A stretch of 41,741 nucleotides of DNA, from positions 1 to 41,741 of the forward strand of contig NZ_JAAEAH010000082.1 in NCBI RefSeq assembly GCF_010998615.1, given 5' to 3'. A program made the position numbers and the translations under genes. Of the stretch, positions 17,994-26,630 are shown in pieces. Position 1 is the stretch's first letter, and each line of letters begins with the position of its first letter. The stretch comes from Myxococcus sp. CA023. Lineage in GTDB: Bacteria > Myxococcota > Myxococcia > Myxococcales > Myxococcaceae. The notes below the pieces were generated by a model, which was given only the letters and a program-made list of their open reading frames with translations, was not told the origin of the DNA and ran no database searches.

Positions 17994-20960
17994 ATGACAG
18001 GGCGCTTGGGCTGGGTGGCCCTCGCGGTGGTGGGGTTGCTGGTCGGTTGTGCGGATCGCGAGCGCCCGGCGCTGGCGGACGGGCGGCTGACGGCGACGCC
18101 GGGTGGCGTCGACTTCGAGCGGGTGGCCATCTTCGATGCGCGCGAAGCGGAGATTTCGCTGCGCAACGTGGGCCGCGCGCCCGTCGATGTGAATGAGGTC
18201 TGGGTGGAGGGCCCCGAGGGGGCCTACCGCGCCGAGTTCACCCATGAGGGGCCGCACAGCTTGCAACCCGGGAGCGCGTGCTCGCTGCGCGTGCGTTTCG
18301 CGCCGCCCGCCGAAGGTTCGCAGCCGGCGGTGCTGGTGGTGCGCTCGGATACGCGCATCGAGCCCCTGCTCCGCATCCCCCTGACGGGCAGCGGCGTGGA
18401 CGCCTGGGCCCGCGTGTCGCCGCGTCGGCTGGACTTCGGCCGCATTGAAGCGGACGCCACGAAGACGCTGCCGCTGCGGCTGGAGAACCCCACGGATTTA
18501 CCCGTGGAGGTGACGCCGCGGCTGGTGGGCGCGGACCGCGACGAATTCAGCGTGGGGCCGATGACGCTGGCGCCCGGTGAGAGCCGCGAGCTCATGGTGA
18601 CGTTCCACCCGGTGCGGGTGGGTCGCAAGCAGGTGGCGCTGGCGGTGTCGCCCTGCCGCGGCTGCGCTGACGTGACGGTGCAAGTGGCCGCCGAGGCGCT
18701 GGAGCGCGCGGTGGTGGCCGAACCGGAGGTCCTGGACTTCGGCGCGGTGCCCGTGGACCGGGACGCGGTGCGCGAGTCGAGCATCCGCAACATCAGCACC
18801 GAGCCGGTGACGGTGACGCAGCTGATGCTAGAGGGCCGTGACGCGTCCTTCACCCAGAACAACGCTGGCTTCCCTTTCGTGCTCCAGCCGGGCGAGGTGC
18901 GGACCTTCACGTTCCGCTACAGCCCGGACCACCAGGGCGCGGCGCAGGACACCGCGCTGTACCACGTGGAGAGCCGCCGCCATCCGACGACGCCCGTGCA
19001 GCTGCGCGGCTACGGCGGCGCGCCGGAGCTGTGTGTGTCCCCGTCGTTCTACGACTTCGGCACGCAGCCGCTCGGCGCGAAGGTGCGCGTCATCATCAAC
19101 GTGAAGAACTGCGGCGCGTCCAATGAGGGCGGGCTCACCATCAACACGCTGGACTGGCTGCCGCGGCAGGGTGGGGCGCCTCAGTTCAACCACACGCCGC
19201 TGGCGCTGCCGGTGACGCTGCCGCCCGGCGGCGAGGTGAACCTGGAGGTCTTCTACGAGCCCACCGAGCTGCGCGCGGCGGAGGGCTCGCTGGTGATGAC
19301 GACCAACGCCTTCTCAGCGGCCATGGTCCAGATGGACTTCCGCGGCAACCCGAAGGCGCACGCGCCCTGCGAACTCACCCTCACGCCGCAGGCCCTGGAC
19401 TTCGGCACCATTCCGCCCGGCCAGGGCGCGGTGCTGGGACTCAAGCTGGAGAACCGCGGCACCGACTTGTGCCCGGTGAAGAACCTCCGCCTGCGAGATG
19501 ACGGTGGCGGCGTCTTCACGTTGCCGGGCGGCGACCTCTACGGCGGCATCATGTACCCCGGCGACTGGTTCAGCTTCCAGGTGGCCTTCATGGCGCCCGT
19601 GGCGGGCGGCCACTTCACCGGCACCGTGCAGATTGAACAGATGCAGCCGGCCAACCCAGTGCTGCTGGTTCCGCTGGTGGCCAACACGCAGGCGGTGTGC
19701 CTGGTGGCCTCGCGCCGCTACATGGACTGGGGCGTGGCCCGGCCGGACTGCCCCGCCGAGCCCATGGAAGTGAACTTCCTCAATGCCTGCGCGGCGCCGG
19801 TGACGGTGAACGACGTGTGGATTGGGCCGGGCACCACGGATTCGGAGTTCGGGTTTTCGGTGGTGCCGGACCCCATCCCCTTCGTGCTGCCGCCCAACGA
19901 GGCCTTCACGGTGGGCGTGGAGTACTTCGGCCTGGTGTCGGGCATGAACCTGTCGCCGCTGTACGTGGGCTCCAGTGACTTGCCGGCGCCGCTGATGGTT
20001 CCGCTGGTGGGCGAGTCGTCGATGCGCGTGGAGAAAACGGACAACTTCATCCAGCAGGACGTCAGCAAGGTGGACGTGCTGCTGGTGGTGGACAACACCG
20101 CCTCCATGGCGGTGGAACATCCGCGACTGGTGGAGGCCATTCCGACCTTCGTGCAGACGGCGCTGGACCGGGGCGTGAGCCTCAACGTGGCGGTGACGAC
20201 GACGGGCATCCATCCGGTGACGCCGACGGACCCGGTCAACGCGTGCCCGGGCGGCGCGGAGGGTGGCGAGGCGGGCCGCTTCTTCCCGGTGGACAACTCG
20301 CTGCCGCGCATCCTCACGAGCGCGACGCCGAACCTGGCCCAGCAGCTCCAGCAGAACGTGCAGGTGGGGCGGTGCGCGGAGGTGGAACAGGGCTTCGAGG
20401 CGATGCGCCGCGCGCTGTCCCGGCCGCTGGTGAACAGCGCGGATGACCCGCGCACGCCGCTGCCCAACGACGGCAACGTGGGCTTCCTGCGCGAGGAGGC
20501 CGCGCTGGTGGTGCTGTTCGTCAGCGACGAGGACGACCACTCGCCCGACGCGGTGGACACCTACGTGGACTGGGCCCAGCAGCTCAAGGGGCAGAACCAG
20601 CCGCAACGCGCGACCTTCTACGCCATCGCTCCGCCGGCTGAGGGCTGCGCGACGGCGGGCGGCGCCGGTACCCGCTACGCGCAGGCCACCTCACGCACAG
20701 GAGGCGAGGTGGTGAGCGTCTGCGCGGAAGACTACCGGCCGCTGCTGCAGGCGGTGGGTGACAAGGCCTTCTCCGCGCAGGAGCGCTTCCCGCTGAGCGA
20801 CATGCCGGAGCCCGGCACCGTGACGGTGACGGTGAATGGCACGCCATCCACGTCCGGCTGGACCTACGACGCGGCCACCAACAGCGTGGTGTTCGACGTC
20901 GTGCCGCCGGCGGGCACCCGCATCTCCGTCAACTACCGCCGTTCGTGCGACGCGATGTAA
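17994..20960 (+). CDS. Large lipoprotein with tandem ASH (choice-of-anchor D) repeats and a vWA domain
   Basis: This 988-aa predicted lipoprotein has a signal peptide ending in the lipobox LLVGC. About six immunoglobulin-like ASH/choice-of-anchor-D modules follow, each opening with a phrase such as VDFERVA, LDFGRIE, LDFGAVP, YDFGTQP, LDFGTIP or MDWGVAR. From about residue 693 a vWA-like domain begins with VDVLLVVDNTASM, a modified MIDAS (D-x-T-x-S), followed by VVLFVSDEDDHS. The C-terminal 60 residues form a beta module. It is probably displayed in the periplasm or on the cell surface for protein binding. The ATG at 17994 has a GAAGGGG upstream; longer in-frame starts lack the signal peptide at the N-terminus. 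Confidence 0.85.
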   Translation: MTGRLGWVALAVVGLLVGCADRERPALADGRLTATPGGVDFERVAIFDAREAEISLRNVGRAPVDVNEVWVEGPEGAYRAEFTHEGPHSLQPGSACSLRVRFAPPAEGSQPAVLVVRSDTRIEPLLRIPLTGSGVDAWARVSPRRLDFGRIEADATKTLPLRLENPTDLPVEVTPRLVGADRDEFSVGPMTLAPGESRELMVTFHPVRVGRKQVALAVSPCRGCADVTVQVAAEALERAVVAEPEVLDFGAVPVDRDAVRESSIRNISTEPVTVTQLMLEGRDASFTQNNAGFPFVLQPGEVRTFTFRYSPDHQGAAQDTALYHVESRRHPTTPVQLRGYGGAPELCVSPSFYDFGTQPLGAKVRVIINVKNCGASNEGGLTINTLDWLPRQGGAPQFNHTPLALPVTLPPGGEVNLEVFYEPTELRAAEGSLVMTTNAFSAAMVQMDFRGNPKAHAPCELTLTPQALDFGTIPPGQGAVLGLKLENRGTDLCPVKNLRLRDDGGGVFTLPGGDLYGGIMYPGDWFSFQVAFMAPVAGGHFTGTVQIEQMQPANPVLLVPLVANTQAVCLVASRRYMDWGVARPDCPAEPMEVNFLNACAAPVTVNDVWIGPGTTDSEFGFSVVPDPIPFVLPPNEAFTVGVEYFGLVSGMNLSPLYVGSSDLPAPLMVPLVGESSMRVEKTDNFIQQDVSKVDVLLVVDNTASMAVEHPRLVEAIPTFVQTALDRGVSLNVAVTTTGIHPVTPTDPVNACPGGAEGGEAGRFFPVDNSLPRILTSATPNLAQQLQQNVQVGRCAEVEQGFEAMRRALSRPLVNSADDPRTPLPNDGNVGFLREEAALVVLFVSDEDDHSPDAVDTYVDWAQQLKGQNQPQRATFYAIAPPAEGCATAGGAGTRYAQATSRTGGEVVSVCAEDYRPLLQAVGDKAFSAQERFPLSDMPEPGTVTVTVNGTPSTSGWTYDAATNSVVFDVVPPAGTRISVNYRRSCDAM

Positions 20961-20967
20961 CGCACCC

Positions 20968-20991
20968 GGAGGGCCGGACTTCCGGCCCTCC
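20968..20991 (+). terminator. Hairpin terminator after the ASH/vWA lipoprotein
   Basis: GGAGGGCCGGA and TCCGGCCCTCC form a perfect 11-bp stem with a 2-base CT centre, starting 8 bases after the stop codon. There is no T-run. Confidence 0.7.
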
Positions 20992-21113
20992 ACAGTGGTG
21001 TCAGTCCCCGGTGCTACAGGTCTGCTTCCGCCTGTGCGGATGACCAGAAAATTGGAGGTCACCTCGCGGTGTGTACCCTGAGGTCGTACCTGCAGCTGCC
21101 GAGGAGGCACCCG

Positions 21114-21455
21114 GTGAACTCCCAGGATTTTGAAGGAACGATGACGAGCGCGGCCCGCCCCTCTGGACGGGCTCCAGGACTGCGCGTCATCAAGGGAGAA
21201 GGGCAGCGGAGGGAGGAGCCGCTCGCCTCCCGGGACGCCGTGGCCCGGGTGCTGATGGAGGCCGGGGCGGACATGCTGCTGCGGCGAATCAGCCCGGCGC
21301 GAGCGGGGGAGATTGAGCGGAAGGTGGACCGGGTCCTGGACCTGTTCGACCGGGTGGACGTGGCGCCGGTGCTGATGCCGGTGCTGAAGCGGCACCTGGA
21401 CGAGTTGGAGGCCCTGATGCGAGAGACTCGCGAGGTGCGGGCCGCCCGGAGATAG
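21114..21455 (+). CDS. Small unknown protein (113 aa)
   Basis: This 113-aa protein of unknown function has a disordered N-terminal third. It is followed by a helical domain containing ISPARAGEIERKVDRVLDLF and PVLMPVLKRHLDELEALM, which looks like a small helical bundle. I chose the GTG at 21114 because GAGGAGG lies 7 bases upstream; an ATG at 21141 with AAGGA only 3 bases away is an alternative. There is no signal peptide. It ends about 130 bases before the kinase pair. Confidence 0.65.
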   Translation: MNSQDFEGTMTSAARPSGRAPGLRVIKGEGQRREEPLASRDAVARVLMEAGADMLLRRISPARAGEIERKVDRVLDLFDRVDVAPVLMPVLKRHLDELEALMRETREVRAARR

Positions 21456-21487
21456 CCACAAAGGCCGTTTCCGGAGCAGTTGGGGGT

Positions 21488-21516
21488 TTGACCCTCCTTC
21501 CCGGTGCGCTTACGCT
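21488..21516 (+). promoter_or_regulatory. Candidate sigma70 promoter for the kinase pair
   Basis: TTGACC at 21488 is followed by exactly 17 bases and then TACGCT at 21511. The predicted start of transcription is near 21523, about 60 bases upstream of the first kinase GTG. Confidence 0.45.
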
Positions 21517-21585
21517 CGGGTCCATCCCGCGCCCGGAACTCGGGGCCACTCCAAGGGTGGTTGTCCAGGGGCCGGTCAGGTCGCC

Positions 21586-23925
21586 GTGTCCATCGAAACC
21601 TATGGCAGGTATCAGCTCCTGAAGCGTCTCGCCACGGGCGGGATGGCGCAGATCTATCTTGCGCGGCCACAGGGCGCGGAGCCTGACAAGCGGGTGGTGG
21701 TCAAGCGGATCCTTCCGCACCTTGCGGAGAATGACGACTTCGTCAAGATGTTCCTGGACGAGGCGCGCATCGCCGCCCGGCTGAACCACCCCAACGTGGT
21801 GCAGATTTTCGACCTGGGCGCTCAGGACGACTCCTTCTTCATCGCCATGGAGTACATCCACGGCGACGACCTGCGCCGGTTGTGGAGGCAGTCGGAGCTG
21901 ATGGGCCAGCCGCTGCCGGTGCCGCTGGTGTGCCGCATCCTCATCGAGGCCTGCGCCGGCCTGGACTACGCGCACAAGCGCACGGACCCGACGACGGGCC
22001 GGCCGCTGGGCATCGTCCACCGTGACGTGTCCCCCCAGAACATCCTGGTGACGTTCGAGGGCGGGGTGAAGGTGGTGGACTTCGGTATCGCCAAGGCGGC
22101 GGACCAGGCCACGGTGACTCGCTCCGGCGTGCTGAAGGGGAAGTATTCGTACATGTCCCCGGAGCAGGCGGCGGGCATGCGGGTGGACTGCCGCGCGGAC
22201 ATCTTCGCGCTGGGCATCGTCCTGTACGAGCTGCTCACCAGCACGCGCCTGTTCAAGCGCCCCAACGACATCCAGACGCTGACGGCGGTGTCGGAGTGCC
22301 GGGTGTTGCCGCCCTCGCACGTGACGTCGCGCGTGCCGGCGGATTTGGACGCCATCGTCCTCAAGGCGCTCGCGAAGGAGTTGCCGGACCGGTACCAGGA
22401 AGCGGCGCACCTCCAGCACGCGCTGGAGGAGTGGCTGCGCGCGCACCAGGCGCCCGCCACGTCCGCGCACCTGTCCGCCTTCATGAAGGAGGTCTTCGCG
22501 GAGCGGCTGGCCGAGGAGGCCCGAGCGGGCGACGTGCTGGGCGAGGACTTGGATTCGGGTGCGTCGAGGCAGGAGTCTCCGCCGCGCCGCACTGGCCTGC
22601 GGCCCGCGTTGCCGCCGCGTCCACCGCCGATGTTTCCAGAGGACGACGCGACCGCGGCGCTGCGTCCGCGACCGGCGTCCCGCACGGGCCGCTTCGAACT
22701 GGAGCCGGAGAAGCCCGCGCCGCGGCTGACGGGACAGCGCCGGGCGGTGGAGCCCGAGCGGCCCTCGCGCTCTGGCATGAACGTGGCGCCCCCGCTGCCG
22801 CCGCCTCCGCCCGTGGAGGAGGACGCGCCCACGGTGGATTCGCGTGCGTCCGCGTCGGTGACCCGGACGGACGTGAAGCTGGGCGGGGCCGCTGCTGCCG
22901 CGCCGACGGAGCCTCGCGGCGCTCCACGGCCTTTCGGCGGCACGGGCCGCTTCGACCTGGGGGCGCCGGTCCTCCCCGTGGATGACGAGGACGCCCCCAC
23001 GGTGGACGCCCGCGCTGGCGCGCGCTCGCAGGCGCGAGGCGGGTTCGTCGTGGAGGAGGACGCGCCCACCATCGCCATGATGGATACGGGCCGGCCCGCG
23101 CGGGTGGTGATTCCGCTGCGGGACGGGGAGTCGCTCGAGGAGGACGCCCCCACGCTGTCGCTGGGCATGTCGCGCGCGGCGAAGCGCCCCGTGGCTGCCG
23201 CGGGCAGCAAGACGTGGCTGTACGTGGGGCTGGTATTGTTGGTCGTCGTGGCGGTGGGCGTGATGCTCTGGTCGATGCGGTCGCTGGAGCCCGTGCCGGT
23301 GTCGTTGGACCCGGAGGCCGCGGTGCCCGCGCCCGTGCCCATGCAGGCCGAGGCGCCGGTCCAGGCTCCGACAGAGCTGCGGCCCCCTCCCGTGGTGCCC
23401 CAGCCTCCCGTGGAGGCCGCGCCCGCGCCGGTGCGGCTGCGCATCGAGACGCAGCCCGCGGACGCGGTGGTGCTGGTGGACGGCCAACGCCACGACGCGC
23501 GGCCAGTGATGCTCGAAACAGCGGTGGGCCGGCAGGTCGCCGTGCGGGTGGAGGCCGACCGGCACCAGGCGCAGACGCGCACGGTGACGGTGGGGGAGGA
23601 CGCGGAGCAGGTGGCGCGCTTCACGCTGGAGCCCGAGCCCCGCGTGGTGGCCGCTGCTCCCGTGGCGGCGGTGGTACGCGAGCGTCCAGCCCGGCCGGAG
23701 CCCCGGCAGGAGGGGCGACTGGCCCGGGTGCGCTTCGTCGTACACCCTTGGGCGGAGGTGACGTGCGGTGGCAAGCGGCTGGGCGAAACGCCCTTCGAGG
23801 CCGTGGAGCTGCGCGTGGGCAGCTATGACTGCCGCTTCGTCAACCCCGACCTCAAGAAGACGCTCAGTCGACGTATCGAGGTGAAGCCCATCGGCCTCAA
23901 CGTCGTGAGCGTGAAGTTCGAATAG
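21586..23925 (+). CDS. Membrane Ser/Thr protein kinase with C-terminal PEGA-like domains (first of tandem pair)
   Basis: This is a 779-aa Hanks-type kinase. The catalytic domain (residues about 7-275) has the glycine loop LATGGMAQIY, the ATP lysine Lys40 in VVVKRI, the catalytic loop HRDVSPQN (145-152), DFG at 165-167 and the SPE motif at 191-193, so it should be active. A long disordered linker with four EDAPT motifs (Thr416, 472, 495 and 523) leads to one transmembrane helix (about 543-563). Two periplasmic beta modules of PEGA type follow (about 615-670 and 710-779). The start is GTG at 21586 with a weak AGG-type site. The next kinase begins within 10 to 20 bases, so the two are co-transcribed. 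Confidence 0.92.
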   Translation: MSIETYGRYQLLKRLATGGMAQIYLARPQGAEPDKRVVVKRILPHLAENDDFVKMFLDEARIAARLNHPNVVQIFDLGAQDDSFFIAMEYIHGDDLRRLWRQSELMGQPLPVPLVCRILIEACAGLDYAHKRTDPTTGRPLGIVHRDVSPQNILVTFEGGVKVVDFGIAKAADQATVTRSGVLKGKYSYMSPEQAAGMRVDCRADIFALGIVLYELLTSTRLFKRPNDIQTLTAVSECRVLPPSHVTSRVPADLDAIVLKALAKELPDRYQEAAHLQHALEEWLRAHQAPATSAHLSAFMKEVFAERLAEEARAGDVLGEDLDSGASRQESPPRRTGLRPALPPRPPPMFPEDDATAALRPRPASRTGRFELEPEKPAPRLTGQRRAVEPERPSRSGMNVAPPLPPPPPVEEDAPTVDSRASASVTRTDVKLGGAAAAAPTEPRGAPRPFGGTGRFDLGAPVLPVDDEDAPTVDARAGARSQARGGFVVEEDAPTIAMMDTGRPARVVIPLRDGESLEEDAPTLSLGMSRAAKRPVAAAGSKTWLYVGLVLLVVVAVGVMLWSMRSLEPVPVSLDPEAAVPAPVPMQAEAPVQAPTELRPPPVVPQPPVEAAPAPVRLRIETQPADAVVLVDGQRHDARPVMLETAVGRQVAVRVEADRHQAQTRTVTVGEDAEQVARFTLEPEPRVVAAAPVAAVVRERPARPEPRQEGRLARVRFVVHPWAEVTCGGKRLGETPFEAVELRVGSYDCRFVNPDLKKTLSRRIEVKPIGLNVVSVKFE

Positions 23926-23933
23926 CACATGCC

Positions 23934-26324
23934 TTGGATGCTCCCGTGACGCTCGAAGCCGGCACTCACATCGGCAAGTACGTCGTCCGCCGCAAGCTCG
24001 CCGAGGGCGGCATGGCGGAAATCTACCTGTGCACGGCGCGCGGCGCGGAGGGCTTCGAGAAGGAAGTCGTCATCAAGCGGGTACGCGCCTTCCTCGCCAG
24101 CGACCCGGAGTTCGTGGGGATGTTCATCGCCGAGGCCCGGCTGGCCTCGCGGCTGAACCACGCGAACGTGGTGCAGATATTCGACTTCGACAAGCATGAG
24201 GACACGTACTACCTGGCCATGGAGTACGTGCGCGGCTGCTCGTTGTGGGAGCTGCGCAAGCGCGGCAAGGAGCTGATGGAGCCGGTGCCGCCCATGCTGG
24301 TGGCGCACATCGGCGCGGAGGTCGCCCGGGGCCTGCACTACGCGCACCGCGTCCGCGTGAATGGCCAGCCGCTGGACCTGGTGCACCGGGACGTCACGCC
24401 GCACAACGTGCTGCTGTCCTTCGATGGCGCGGTGAAGCTGACGGACTTTGGAATCGCCAAGGCGGGCAACAAGCTGACGCAGCCGGGCGTGCTGAAGGGC
24501 AAGTTCGCGTACATGTCGCCCGAGCAGGCCCGGGGCGAGGCCGTGGATGCACGCACGGACATCTTCGCGCTGGGCGTGGTGCTGTGGGAGATGCTCACCG
24601 GCGGCCGCCTGTTTGACGGGGACTCCGAGGTGGCGGTGCTGCGCGCGGTGCAGCAGAGCACCATTCCGCCTCCGGCCCGGCTGAATCCGGACGTGCCCGC
24701 GGACCTGGATGCCGCCGTGGTGCGAGCTCTGGATAGAGACCCCGCGCTCCGCTTCCAGACGGCCGCAGAGTTCGAGCGCGCCCTGGCCCAGTGCGTGCTG
24801 ACGCATGCGAGGTCATTGGACGACACGGACCTGCGCGCCTTCATGCGCCGCTTGTTCCCCACCAGCCTCACCCAGGCGATTCCCACCGTGCAGGAGCGCA
24901 CACACGTCGTGGAAGGGGAGCCGGCACCTGGGGCAGGGGCGTCGCCCGTGCCGCGCGAGCCCACCGCGGTGATGGTGTCTGCTGGCCGCAGCGGCCTGGC
25001 GTTGCCGACGTCTCCGGATGAAGACGTCAATGCGCCGACCTTCGTGTTGCCGCGTAGGGGCGAGGAGGCCGCGCTGGATGCGGCGCCACTGCCGCCCATG
25101 GCCACGCCGATGATGCCGCTGCCGGCGGTGGCGTCGTCGCCGGTGCCTCGCGGCGCTTCTTTCGAAGTCGCGCCTTCCACTCCGGGCCGGCAGAGCCGTC
25201 CGGAGGGCGCGGTCGCGGTGTCGGGGCCGCGCTCCGGTGGGGCCGAGGATGCTCGCGGTGCCGCCTCCAGCGAGGATGCACGGGCCGAGAAGACGCCGAG
25301 CAGGGGCTCAGGTGTCCCGGCTGTGTCCGGGAGCGCGCGGACGCCGAGTCGTCCGGAAGGGATCGCCGCCGTCGCGTCACCGTCAGGGCCATCCGGGAGT
25401 TTGAGGCTGGCCAGCGCCTGGGACGAAGAGGACGACGATGAGGAAGGTACCCCGTCGAATACGGAGCCTGAGGCGCATCCCGGGATGTGGGCAGCCGTGC
25501 CTGGAGCTTCCGAGGTGCCTGCGGCGGGTGCCCATGTGTCCGGCCCCGAGGGCCCTGCGGCGAGTGCCCGTGCGTCCGGAGCCGAGGTGCCTGAGGCGGG
25601 TGCCCATACGTCCGGATCCGGGGTTCTCGGGGCGAGTGCCCGGGGCTCCGGAGCCGAGGTGCCTGCGGCGGATGCCCATGCGTCCGGCCCCGAGGCTCTC
25701 GAGGCGGGTGCCCGTGCGTCCGGCCCCGTGGCCTCGGTGGCCGTGCCGGCGGCGCGCCGTCAATGGGCGCTGAGACTCGCCGTGGCGTTGGGGCTCGCCG
25801 TCGTCGGAGGCGGCGTCGCTGTGATGCGGGGGACCGAAGCGGCTCCTCCGGTGGTGCCGGCAGAGCCCATGGTGGCCGCACCCGTTGTTGATGAACCCGT
25901 GCCGACCGCGCAGCCCGCGCCTTCAGAGGTACCTGGGAACGCCGAGGGCGGGGAGACGGGGCCCGCCGAAACCGCCGACACTGAATCCGAGGTGGACGGG
26001 CTGATGCGCGAGGAGGTGCTCGCCGCTGCCGCCACCAACCCGGCTTCCGACCCCGCGCCGAGTGCGGCCGGCACCCACCAGGAGCCGGAGCGCGCGCGCG
26101 CGGCGCCGGCCAGCGGAACGCTCCAGGTCCAGGCCGCGCCCTATGCCACCGTGTTCATCAACGGCAAGCGCATGGGCGAAGTAACGGGGCGGGCGTCGTA
26201 CCGGTTGCCCGTCGGCAACCACAAGCTCGTCTTCCAGCACCCGTCCGGCGAGCGCCGCTACGACGTCGCCGTCACCGCGGGCGGCACCGTCAGCCGCGAG
26301 TTCCGCGCCCCCAGGGCTCGCTGA
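23934..26324 (+). CDS. Membrane Ser/Thr protein kinase with PEGA-like C-terminus (second of tandem pair)
   Basis: This Hanks-type kinase of up to 796 aa is paralogous to its upstream neighbour. The kinase core (about 14-280) shows LAEGGMAEIY, VVIKRV, HRDVTPHN, DFGIAKA and SPEQ, all intact. A disordered linker contains six degenerate 12-residue repeats at 526-597. A single transmembrane helix lies near 609-632, and a PEGA-like module (VFINGKRMGEVTG) is at the C-terminus. The start is uncertain: TTG at 23934 and GTG at 23946 are both in frame and both have weak ribosome-binding sites. It is probably translated from the same mRNA as the first kinase. Confidence 0.9.
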   Translation: MDAPVTLEAGTHIGKYVVRRKLAEGGMAEIYLCTARGAEGFEKEVVIKRVRAFLASDPEFVGMFIAEARLASRLNHANVVQIFDFDKHEDTYYLAMEYVRGCSLWELRKRGKELMEPVPPMLVAHIGAEVARGLHYAHRVRVNGQPLDLVHRDVTPHNVLLSFDGAVKLTDFGIAKAGNKLTQPGVLKGKFAYMSPEQARGEAVDARTDIFALGVVLWEMLTGGRLFDGDSEVAVLRAVQQSTIPPPARLNPDVPADLDAAVVRALDRDPALRFQTAAEFERALAQCVLTHARSLDDTDLRAFMRRLFPTSLTQAIPTVQERTHVVEGEPAPGAGASPVPREPTAVMVSAGRSGLALPTSPDEDVNAPTFVLPRRGEEAALDAAPLPPMATPMMPLPAVASSPVPRGASFEVAPSTPGRQSRPEGAVAVSGPRSGGAEDARGAASSEDARAEKTPSRGSGVPAVSGSARTPSRPEGIAAVASPSGPSGSLRLASAWDEEDDDEEGTPSNTEPEAHPGMWAAVPGASEVPAAGAHVSGPEGPAASARASGAEVPEAGAHTSGSGVLGASARGSGAEVPAADAHASGPEALEAGARASGPVASVAVPAARRQWALRLAVALGLAVVGGGVAVMRGTEAAPPVVPAEPMVAAPVVDEPVPTAQPAPSEVPGNAEGGETGPAETADTESEVDGLMREEVLAAAATNPASDPAPSAAGTHQEPERARAAPASGTLQVQAAPYATVFINGKRMGEVTGRASYRLPVGNHKLVFQHPSGERRYDVAVTAGGTVSREFRAPRAR
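25509..25724 (+). repeat. Six degenerate 36-bp tandem repeats inside the second kinase gene
   Basis: Six 12-codon units of the form (A/P/S)E-x-P-x-AGA(H/R)-x-SG lie in the linker. The units alternate between a His type (for example AEVPEAGAHTSG) and an Arg type (PEGPAASARASG), so the true period may be 72 bp. The number of repeats is likely to vary between strains. Confidence 0.8.
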
Positions 26325-26338
26325 ACCAGGCCGGCTCC

Positions 26339-26369
26339 CGGCACGGCGGCCTCACCAGCAGCCGTGCCG
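26339..26369 (+). terminator. Hairpin terminator after the kinase pair
   Basis: CGGCACGGC and GCCGTGCCG form a perfect 9-bp stem around a 13-base loop, 14 bases after the stop codon at 26324. Confidence 0.65.
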
Positions 26370-26596
26370 CAACCTGAGCCCAGGTCCGAAGTCACCCGCC
26401 GTACCCGTGCTCGCTTCCGCTTGAGCACCCCCAACGTCCACTCCTGAACGCTGCTGCCTCGCACCCAGCGGGCCGCCTTCGGGCTGTCACACCTACCTCG
26501 TCCCACCTGCCGCTCCGCCTGTTCAAAGGCGCGCGATTCGTCCGTCGCCGCTTGCCTGCCTGGTGGTCTGCCTTGACACCCAACCGCCCGTTCTGG

Positions 26597-26620
26597 CACT
26601 CAGTGGCCCCCACTCAGTGG
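26597..26620. promoter_or_regulatory. Doubled palindromic site in the MerR-like gene promoter
   Basis: CACTCAGTGG occurs twice, at 26597-26606 and 26611-26620, 14 bases apart. The second copy sits in the palindrome CCACTCAGTGG. A -10-like TATATT follows at 26623-26628. The repeats cover the -35 and spacer positions, which is where a MerR-type autoregulator usually binds. Confidence 0.5.
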
Positions 26621-26630
26621 ATTATATTCA

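Larger units (their letters stand above)
26325..26630. other. 306-bp intergenic region
   Basis: The left end holds the hairpin terminator at 26339-26369 and the right end holds the doubled palindrome in front of the MerR-like gene. Between them I see no gene with proper codon bias. A TTGACA at 26573 has no acceptable -10 partner at 16-18 bases. Confidence 0.6.

Noticed and set aside
19314..20606. A 430-codon open frame opposite the ASH/vWA lipoprotein
   Set aside because: It is an antisense shadow with extreme Arg/His content and no start context.
26258..26599. A 113-codon minus-strand frame over the end of the second kinase gene
   Set aside because: It overlaps the kinase coding sequence and its terminator, and shows no coding signature.
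26594..26610. A TGGCAC that might be the -24 box of a sigma54 promoter before the MerR-like gene
   Set aside because: The -12 position reads GGCC rather than TTGC, and the match comes from the CACTCAGTGG repeat.
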